Assembly: GCA_902775835.1 (NCBI GenBank)
Contig: CACYNZ010000108.1
Span: 1-10,500 of the forward strand
Reading direction: 5' to 3'
From: an uncultured Eubacteriales bacterium
Lineage (GTDB): Bacteria; Bacillota_A; Clostridia; Christensenellales; Aristaeellaceae
DNA: 10,500 nucleotides
The notes below the pieces were generated by a model. The model did not search any database, had not been told where the DNA came from, and saw nothing but the letters and a program-made list of their open reading frames with translations. Shown here in pieces: positions 5,163 to 10,500 of this stretch. How positions within the stretch are numbered: position 1 is the stretch's first letter; every line of letters begins with the position of its first letter. The position numbers were made by a program, and so were the translations under genes.

Positions 5163-6269
5163 ATGATTCAGGTTCTCATGTATATCATGGCAGGCTGTGC
5201 CGTGCTCGGCGGGCTTGATCGGATTTTTCATAACCGGTTCGGGCTGGGCGGGCGTTTTGAGGAAGGCTTCCAGATGCTGGGACCTGTTGCCATGTCCATG
5301 GCGGGCATTATATGTATAGCACCGCTGCTTTCCAGCGTCCTGGGGGCGGCCATCCGTCCGGTGTATCACGCTCTGCATCAGGATCCGGGCATGTTCGGCT
5401 CCATTCTGGCGATTGACATGGGCGGCTATCAGATGGCCGAAGAGCTTGCTGATGACCCTGCAGTGGGAACATTCGCCGGCATTCTGGCTGCCGCCACGCT
5501 GGGATGTACCGTATCGTTTACGATTCCCACCGGCATGGGACTGTATTCGGAAAGAGACCGGAAGCTTTTTGCCCAAGGGATCCTCTATGGTCTGGTGTCC
5601 ATACCGGCTGCGCTGGTATTCGGAGCGCTGCTGTGCGGCTTTTCCCTGAAGGCGGCCCTGTGGATATGCTTTCCTGTGCTGGTTCTGGCCGGGCTGCTCA
5701 TATTCTGTATATGGAAAAAGCCTGAGCAGTCCATTCGGGGGTTTTCCATGTTTGCGTCCGCACTGAGAGCGGTTACAACCATCGGACTGATGCTTGGCGC
5801 GTTTCAGTATATAAGCGGGATTGTGATTCTTCCGATGCTGGCGCCGCTGGAAGAGGCAATGACCGTGATCTCGGCGATATGCATTACGCTTCTGGGCAGT
5901 CTGCCCATGGCGCAGATACTGGAATGGATGCTGAAAAAACCGTTCTCCATGCTTGGCCGACGGATCGGGATCGGTCATGAAGCCGTGATGGGCATGCTTC
6001 TGAGCTTCCTCAATACCACGGCTGGCCTTGCGGCCATTCCCGGCATGAATGACCGGGGAAAGATCGTGAGCAGTGCCTTTACTGTATGTGCCGGTTCATG
6101 CCTGTCGGCACACTTCGCATTTACCGTGTCTGTGAAACCGGATATGGCACTGCCGATGATCCTGACCAAGCTTATGGGGGCGCTGCTGGGCGCGGCATTC
6201 GCGCTGCTTATGACAGGCCGGGAAACCGAAAAGGGAATGGTCCGTATGCCAGAGACATGCGGGAAATAG
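5163..6269 (+). CDS. eutH: EutH family ethanolamine permease
   Basis: A 368-residue polytopic membrane protein, close to the usual EutH length (about 370-410), with roughly ten hydrophobic segments. EutH-like landmarks are the glycine-rich N-terminal part with FGLGGRFEEGF (26-36), IDMGGYQMAEEL (84-95), FTIPTGMGL (119-127) and the late PGMNDRGKIVSSAFTVCAG block (293-311). EutH carries ethanolamine across the cytoplasmic membrane and matters most at low pH, where less ethanolamine is uncharged and able to diffuse. The ATG at 5163 follows AAGGAA (5148-5153). Normally eutH lies among eut genes for ethanolamine lyase, aldehyde dehydrogenase and microcompartment shells; none is visible here, where neighbours are a lysophospholipase-like hydrolase upstream and potassium transport genes 36 bases downstream. 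The protein looks intact. Substrate assignment rests on family membership only. Confidence 0.88.
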   Translation: MIQVLMYIMAGCAVLGGLDRIFHNRFGLGGRFEEGFQMLGPVAMSMAGIICIAPLLSSVLGAAIRPVYHALHQDPGMFGSILAIDMGGYQMAEELADDPAVGTFAGILAAATLGCTVSFTIPTGMGLYSERDRKLFAQGILYGLVSIPAALVFGALLCGFSLKAALWICFPVLVLAGLLIFCIWKKPEQSIRGFSMFASALRAVTTIGLMLGAFQYISGIVILPMLAPLEEAMTVISAICITLLGSLPMAQILEWMLKKPFSMLGRRIGIGHEAVMGMLLSFLNTTAGLAAIPGMNDRGKIVSSAFTVCAGSCLSAHFAFTVSVKPDMALPMILTKLMGALLGAAFALLMTGRETEKGMVRMPETCGK

Positions 6270-6305
6270 AACTGATGAATCTTTCGGGAGTATGGAGGAA
6301 ACTGC

Positions 6306-7637
6306 ATGAAATCGCCTGTCCGGTTCAGGATCACCACGTTTCAGGTGATCGCTTTTGGGTTTATAGCCATGATTCTGCTGGGAACGCTTCTGCTGATGCT
6401 GCCCGTGTCCAGCAGAACCGAAGGCGGCGCACGCTTTGCGGACTGTCTGTTTACCGCCACATCCGCTGTATGCGTGACCGGGCTTGTGGTCCAGGATACG
6501 GCTACATACTGGACGCCCTTTGGCCAGGCTGTGATTCTTCTGATGATTCAGATCGGTGGCATGGGCGTTGTGACGGCTGCCATTTCCCTGTCCTTTATTT
6601 CAGGCAGACGGATCGGGCTGATGCAGCGCAGCGTGATGCAGGAATCCATAGCGGCCCCTCAGGTGGGCGGGATCGTGCGTCTGACAAGGTTTATCGTGGT
6701 TACAGCTGCGTGTGTGGAAGCAATCGGGGCGCTTCTTCTGATGCCGGTCATGATTCCGGAATTCGGGTTCCTGAAAGGTGTCTGGTATTCGCTGTTCCAT
6801 TCCGTTTCCGCGTTCTGCAATGCGGGATTTGATCTGATGGGCGTCTACGGCCACTTTTCGTCCCTCACATTTATGTCTTCGAATATTCTGGTCAATGTGG
6901 TGATCATGCTGCTCATCACCATAGGCGGGATCGGATTCCTTGTCTGGGCAGACCTTCGGGATCATAAATGGAAAGTGAAAGCTTACCGCCTGCAGACCAA
7001 GATTGTGCTGCTGGTTTCGGGCGTGCTGGTGCTGATTCCGGCTGTCTGGTTCTTTGTTTCGGAAATGCATTATCTCAGTCCGGCAGGCAGAATTCTGCCT
7101 GCGCTGTTCCAGTCTGTGACACTGCGCACGGCCGGCTTCAATACAGTGGATCTGAGCCGGATCAGCGGCACGGGACAGGCTATGATGATCGCGTGGATGC
7201 TGATCGGCGGTTCTCCCGGGTCTACGGCGGGCGGCATGAAAACAACCACCGTGGCAGTCCTTCTGATGACGACATGGTCGGTGTTCCGGCGCAAGGAAAG
7301 CGTGAATATCCTTGGACGCCGCATCGGAGATGATGTGGTGAAAAACACGGTTGCGATACTCATGATGTATGTGCTTCTGTTTTATCTCAGCGGCATGGTG
7401 ATTGCGAGAGTGGAGCATCTGCCACTGCTGACCTGCCTGTTTGAGACAGCCTCCGCACTGGGCACCGTGGGCATAACGCTGGGTATCACGAGCAGCCTTT
7501 CGCTGGTATCAAGAGGGATTCTGATTGTACTGATGTTTCTTGGCAGAGTCGGCGGCCTGACGCTGATCTATGCGGCGCAGTCGCCGCGGCAGTCGGTCCG
7601 GAGCACGCTGCCGCTGGAAAGGATTACCGTGGGATAA
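6306..7637 (+). CDS. ktrB: Potassium uptake channel subunit, TrkH/KtrB family
   Basis: A 443-residue membrane protein of typical KtrB length. The four selectivity-filter repeats are all present: AVCVTGL (G59), FCNAGFD (G174), RTAGFNT (G277) and GTVGIT (G389). The glycine-rich intramembrane gate loop is GGSPGSTAGGMKTTT (301-315). Each repeat has the M1-pore-M2 pattern of the superfamily, and the protein dimerises to form the sodium- or proton-dependent potassium translocating unit. The ATG at 6306 has GGAGG (6294-6298) 7 bases upstream. The cytosolic gating partner KtrA is encoded 15 bases downstream, which confirms the assignment. The gene lies 36 bases after eutH with no terminator between. 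No c-di-AMP riboswitch of the ydaO/kimA type was noticed upstream. KtrB versus the closely related KtrD or NtpJ cannot be separated by eye. Confidence 0.95.
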   Translation: MKSPVRFRITTFQVIAFGFIAMILLGTLLLMLPVSSRTEGGARFADCLFTATSAVCVTGLVVQDTATYWTPFGQAVILLMIQIGGMGVVTAAISLSFISGRRIGLMQRSVMQESIAAPQVGGIVRLTRFIVVTAACVEAIGALLLMPVMIPEFGFLKGVWYSLFHSVSAFCNAGFDLMGVYGHFSSLTFMSSNILVNVVIMLLITIGGIGFLVWADLRDHKWKVKAYRLQTKIVLLVSGVLVLIPAVWFFVSEMHYLSPAGRILPALFQSVTLRTAGFNTVDLSRISGTGQAMMIAWMLIGGSPGSTAGGMKTTTVAVLLMTTWSVFRRKESVNILGRRIGDDVVKNTVAILMMYVLLFYLSGMVIARVEHLPLLTCLFETASALGTVGITLGITSSLSLVSRGILIVLMFLGRVGGLTLIYAAQSPRQSVRSTLPLERITVG

Positions 7638-7652
7638 AGGGGGAGACTTGAA

Positions 7653-8300
7653 ATGAAATCTGTTCTGCTTATCGGCCTGGGACGCTTTGGCAGGCACATG
7701 GCTGAAAAACTCAATGAACTGAACCATGAAGTAATGGCTGTGGACAAGAACGAGGAGCGGGTCAATGCGGTGCTTGGCACAGTCACGGATGCACAGATTG
7801 GGGATTCCACGAACAGGGATTTCCTGGAGTCCCTGGGCGTGGACAATTTCGATGTATGCTTTGTTGCCATCGGCGATGATTTCCAGAGCTCGCTGGTGAC
7901 GACATCGTATCTGAAGGAACTGGGCGCCAGAAAGGTGGTTTCCCGCGCATCCATGGAAGTGCAGCGCCAGTTTCTTTTGCGCAATGGCGCGGATGATGTG
8001 GTGTATCCGGAAAAGTATCTCGCGGAATGGACGGCGCTGAGACACACGACGGATCATATCAAGGATTACATTTCTCTGGATGATGAATATGCAATCTATG
8101 ATGTGGCGGTGCCGGATGAGTGGTCCGGGAAGACTGTGGGAGAACTGGACATCCGGAAAAAATACAGCCTTAACCTGCTGGCTGTCCGGGAAACCGGCAA
8201 GACCAGCATGGCTGTAAACGGCGAAACCCTGCTCAGGGCCGGCGAAACCATCCTGGTTCTGGGAAAACTGAAAGATGTGCAGAAGTGCTTCCGGGACTGA
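7653..8300 (+). CDS. ktrA: Potassium uptake regulatory subunit, TrkA/KtrA family (RCK protein)
   Basis: A 215-residue cytosolic RCK protein of normal KtrA length. The N-terminal Rossmann RCK_N domain shows GLGRFG (8-13) as the dinucleotide/ATP-binding loop, an acidic end of strand two (D31 in AVDKNEE) and the conserved IGDSTN (49-54). The C-terminal RCK_C (TrkA-C) domain, about 135-215, is of the type that binds c-di-AMP in several Bacillota; binding here is inferred from the family. KtrA forms an octameric ring that opens KtrB when ATP is bound. The ATG at 7653 lies behind AAAGGGGGAG (7636-7645). It is the last gene of the plus-strand run, 15 bases after ktrB, and ends at the strong hairpin terminator at 8319-8351. 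Confidence 0.95.
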   Translation: MKSVLLIGLGRFGRHMAEKLNELNHEVMAVDKNEERVNAVLGTVTDAQIGDSTNRDFLESLGVDNFDVCFVAIGDDFQSSLVTTSYLKELGARKVVSRASMEVQRQFLLRNGADDVVYPEKYLAEWTALRHTTDHIKDYISLDDEYAIYDVAVPDEWSGKTVGELDIRKKYSLNLLAVRETGKTSMAVNGETLLRAGETILVLGKLKDVQKCFRD

Positions 8301-8318
8301 GTACGGCGGCATAAAAAG

Positions 8319-8351
8319 AACAGGCAGGGCTTTGGCGGCTCTGCCTGTTTT
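8319..8351. terminator. Bidirectional rho-independent terminator
   Basis: The arms AACAGGCAGGGC (8319-8330) and GCTCTGCCTGTT (8338-8349) pair over 12 bp with one G-U and a 7-base loop. On the plus strand the stem runs into TTTT (8348-8351); on the minus strand it is followed by TTCTTTTTAT (8320-8311). It lies between the convergent ends of ktrA (8300) and the phosphatase gene (8357), so it should stop transcription from both sides. Confidence 0.9.
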
Positions 8352-8356
8352 CGTGT

Positions 8357-9100
8357 TCACTCTGTCAGCAGCTGTTCCCGGAACGATGCAAGAAGATCCG
8401 GAGAAAAGCCCAGGGTGTCGGTCAGAAATGCGCTGCTTATAATGTCATACGCGGCGTCAAGGTAGGTGCGGTCTGCAATATATGCCTGGTAGACAGAATG
8501 CGCATAGCTTTCCGGATAGCGGCCGGAAAGACGCTGGTATATGGCTTCTGCCTTGGGAAGATTCACAATATTGGTGGTGAGATAGTCTGCATAGATCTGT
8601 TCACGGTCCACACCGAGCGCGAGCAGAACAAGCGCGGTGACAAGCCCGCATCGGTCCTTGCCCTCGGAGCAGTGCCAGAGAACAGCGCCGGAAGCGTAAT
8701 CATGGCTGAGTATGACGCCCATGGCGCGCCGGAAACCCTGAATGCAGACTGGGTCTGTGACCAGATAGTGATACAGTTTCTGCATGGGCGGGAACAGCGT
8801 GGATTCTTCAGCCTGCTTTTCATGGGAAATACCGGCTTGCAGATCGGGGAGGATAGGAACGTGAATGCAGGGAATGCCGTAGGTACGGTCCTCTGCTTCA
8901 TCATGCTCTCCAGTCGTGCGCAGGTCCACCACACAGGAAAGTCGGTGATGGTTTTTCAGATACGTCACGTCCGCTTCGGAGGCGTTTCCCAGGTGGGCTG
9001 AACGGATCAGACAGCCCGGACGGATGTTCAGGCCGTCAGCCGTGCGTGTATCGCCAAGATCGCGGATATTGGCAACAGATGCAAGAGAAATGGGAATCAT
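8357..9100 (-). CDS. Tyrosine/lipid-type protein phosphatase (Y_phosphatase3, PtpB/LipA-like)
   Basis: A 247-residue CX5R phosphatase. It begins with ANIRDLGD (10-17), the family's N-terminal hallmark (usually NIRDLGG), followed by VDLRTTGEHDE (58-68) and the catalytic P-loop HCSEGKDRCG (143-152), with nucleophile Cys144 and Arg150. The Lys-Asp inside the loop is characteristic of the Mycobacterium PtpB/Listeria LipA group, which has both phosphotyrosine and phosphoinositide activity. The length fits the family. No signal peptide is apparent, so it is probably cytoplasmic, although some relatives are secreted. The ATG at 9100 has GAGGAGG (9112-9106) 5 bases upstream, and this site overlaps the stop of the CotH gene, so translation is probably coupled. 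It is the second gene of a minus-strand pair and ends at the shared terminator. The Gly-to-Asp change in the NIRDLGG motif is mildly unusual. Confidence 0.92.
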   Translation of the reverse strand: MIPISLASVANIRDLGDTRTADGLNIRPGCLIRSAHLGNASEADVTYLKNHHRLSCVVDLRTTGEHDEAEDRTYGIPCIHVPILPDLQAGISHEKQAEESTLFPPMQKLYHYLVTDPVCIQGFRRAMGVILSHDYASGAVLWHCSEGKDRCGLVTALVLLALGVDREQIYADYLTTNIVNLPKAEAIYQRLSGRYPESYAHSVYQAYIADRTYLDAAYDIISSAFLTDTLGFSPDLLASFREQLLTE

Positions 9101-9110
9101 GACAGCCTCC

Positions 9111-10500
9111 TCATGGTTTGGCGTTGGTGACTTCCAGAGTGCGGATCAGCTCACCGAAATACTGTTCCACTTCCGCGTCTGTCAGTTTCATCCGTTTTTT
9201 GAGCATGGGGATGATCTTCTTGGGGCGGACACGTGCATAGTATTTCGTCGCGTTCACATTTTTCCGCCAGCGCTCCATGGTAAGGTAGGGCCAGCGCTGA
9301 TTGTGTCTGGGCAGGAGGTCTTCCAGAACAGCTTCCCATGGCGCAAAGTGTTCGTCCACATACGGCCACAGGAAACAGGATTCGAGTACATGAGCGAACG
9401 TCTTCAGAAACCGGTCCTTCATTTCAGGGACCGCCAGCAGCGCATTGAGCGGCTCATGACGGAAAGCCTGAATTTTGGCGCTGACTTTCTTGATATAGTT
9501 TTCCAGGGGAACGGTTGCCGAGTCAGAGCCGGAACCGAAGGACGCCTCCACATCAAAGAGCAGATATTTCCATTTGCCGCCGGGCACACGATACATGCGG
9601 ACATTGGTGATATCCGAGTTCCCGGATATGATTTCATAGGATGCATGGGTAAAGAGATTGTCCACGTCCAGACGGTCTGTCACCCAGGCAAGGTTTTCCG
9701 GCACATTCAGGTCCTCGGTTTTGCAGAAGCTGCACAGTTCAAGCCAGTCTTCATTGGATCCATTCTGGACAAAGCGGTCAGAGCCTGTGCGCTGAAGGAT
9801 ATCGATGGCGTCCACGGTATCCTCATCGTCGAGGTCGATGTTTTCCCACTGCGCGACCATGTATTTGTTGATCTTTTCCCGCAGGTTATAGTGGCCCCAA
9901 TATTGCCCGTTCAGGTACACCTCCACCGGCACGGCCTCCTGGTACAAAACGCCCAGCCCCGCGGCGCGGGAGGTTAGTAGCGCGTCCCGAAAGCGGGTAA
10001 GAAAGCTTTCCGTGCCCGCGGCCCGCAGCGTCAGGGATTTAAAGCCGTCCCAGCCCTCCCGATGGGCAAAGGGCGAAAAATAGAACCGTTTATCGCCCCA
10101 GGCGGACCGGGCGAACAGGGAAAGGGTTTTTTGCCCGTAAGCGCGGGAGGTGGCCCCGGTGACCCGGAAGGTGGCGCCCTGATGAAGCAGCCGCTGCCCT
10201 GCTTCGTCAAAATATTCTACGGACAGGGGATATTCCCAGTCCTGCTCGTAATTCTTTATTTTTCCGTTTCCGGGCACCAGCGCGCCCGTGCGGGAATCAA
10301 ACAGATATTTTTCATCCGTCACCAAAGACACCACGGCGGAATACCGCTCTACGCCCACGAAATAGGTTTGCGTCACCGTTTCGGAGGGAAGCAGGCCCTC
10401 CTGAAAGGCCCGCGCCCGAAGGCAGGTGACCCCTAAATTCACCGGGAAGGTGCCGGCGCAGGCGGGCGACTGATCCGTGGGCTCGCTGCCGTCGGTGGTG
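9111..10500 (-). CDS. CotH kinase family protein with N-terminal chitobiase-C-type repeat; N-terminus outside window
   Basis: 462 residues are visible; the frame is open at the right edge. Reading from 10499, the first residues TTDGSEPT, followed by LRARAFQEG and TQTYFVG (about 1-49), form the end of a chitobiase/hexosaminidase C-terminal-like (CHB_HEX_C/FN3-like) repeat, so the true start lies upstream and a GTG at 10442 is not the start. The CotH domain spans about 70-460: FRVTGATSRAYGQKTLSL (111-128), VYLNGQYWGHYNLREK (194-209), GNSDITNVRMYR (293-304) and LLFDVEASFG (313-322), corresponding to the acidic metal-binding motif (often D-x-D). CotH proteins are atypical protein kinases; in Bacillus one phosphorylates spore coat proteins. 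Repeats of this kind usually sit on secreted or cell-wall proteins, but no signal is visible here. Base and codon use change sharply near 9900. The phosphatase gene starts 10 bases after its stop. Confidence 0.92.
   Translation of the reverse strand, partial: TTDGSEPTDQSPACAGTFPVNLGVTCLRARAFQEGLLPSETVTQTYFVGVERYSAVVSLVTDEKYLFDSRTGALVPGNGKIKNYEQDWEYPLSVEYFDEAGQRLLHQGATFRVTGATSRAYGQKTLSLFARSAWGDKRFYFSPFAHREGWDGFKSLTLRAAGTESFLTRFRDALLTSRAAGLGVLYQEAVPVEVYLNGQYWGHYNLREKINKYMVAQWENIDLDDEDTVDAIDILQRTGSDRFVQNGSNEDWLELCSFCKTEDLNVPENLAWVTDRLDVDNLFTHASYEIISGNSDITNVRMYRVPGGKWKYLLFDVEASFGSGSDSATVPLENYIKKVSAKIQAFRHEPLNALLAVPEMKDRFLKTFAHVLESCFLWPYVDEHFAPWEAVLEDLLPRHNQRWPYLTMERWRKNVNATKYYARVRPKKIIPMLKKRMKLTDAEVEQYFGELIRTLEVTNAKP

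Noticed and set aside
5109..5978. Long minus-strand frame antisense to eutH
   Set aside because: It is His/Gln/Arg-rich without domain pattern, typical of the complement of a membrane protein gene; the EutH reading explains these bases.
6600..7418. Long minus-strand frame antisense to ktrB
   Set aside because: It is a compositional shadow; all four pore filters of KtrB lie in the opposite strand frame.
10440..10442. GTG start for the CotH gene
   Set aside because: The frame upstream stays open and encodes TTDGSEPT, an integral part of the same repeat domain, so the GTG codes for an internal valine.

Overview
The window looks like chromosomal DNA of a low-to-mid GC member of the Bacillota (Firmicutes). 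Clues are the Gram-positive-style GGAGG ribosome binding sites, a KtrAB-type potassium system, tandem polysaccharide glycosyltransferases, a CotH-family protein and tightly packed operons. Base composition by eye is about 52-54% G+C, which would suit Clostridia or Erysipelotrichia-type gut bacteria, but the exact lineage cannot be fixed from this sequence. No tRNA, rRNA, CRISPR array, insertion sequence or phage gene was seen.

Layout. (1) Positions 1221 to 1, minus strand: two overlapping family-2 glycosyltransferase genes, the start of a surface-polysaccharide operon that leaves the window at the left edge. A good sigma-A promoter lies about 95 bases upstream. (2) Positions 1222-1848: a gene-poor divergent intergenic region with two back-to-back promoters, two operator-like palindromes and a leader of about 460 bases containing several potential hairpins. 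(3) Positions 1849-8300, plus strand: a run of seven closely spaced genes: NYN/LOTUS putative RNase, HD-domain hydrolase, membrane-anchored unknown protein, alpha/beta hydrolase (lysophospholipase-like), EutH ethanolamine permease, KtrB and KtrA. A perfect 11-bp hairpin splits this run before eutH. (4) A bidirectional terminator at 8319-8351 separates it from (5) a minus-strand pair, positions 10500 to 8357: a CotH-family protein with an N-terminal chitobiase-C-terminal-like repeat (truncated by the window edge), followed after 10 bases by a CX5R tyrosine/lipid-type phosphatase.

How the genes may work together. KtrB and KtrA form a complete potassium uptake unit. The glycosyltransferases add sugars to a cell-surface glycan. 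The alpha/beta hydrolase next to an orphan EutH permease may hint at use of phospholipid head groups, but no ethanolamine lyase or microcompartment gene is present. The CotH-phosphatase pair is a possible kinase/phosphatase couple. The most unusual points are the compositional break inside the CotH gene near 9900, the long structured leader with an odd TTG start ahead of the NYN/LOTUS gene, and the NYN/LOTUS-HD hydrolase pairing. None of these is shown here to be a new system.
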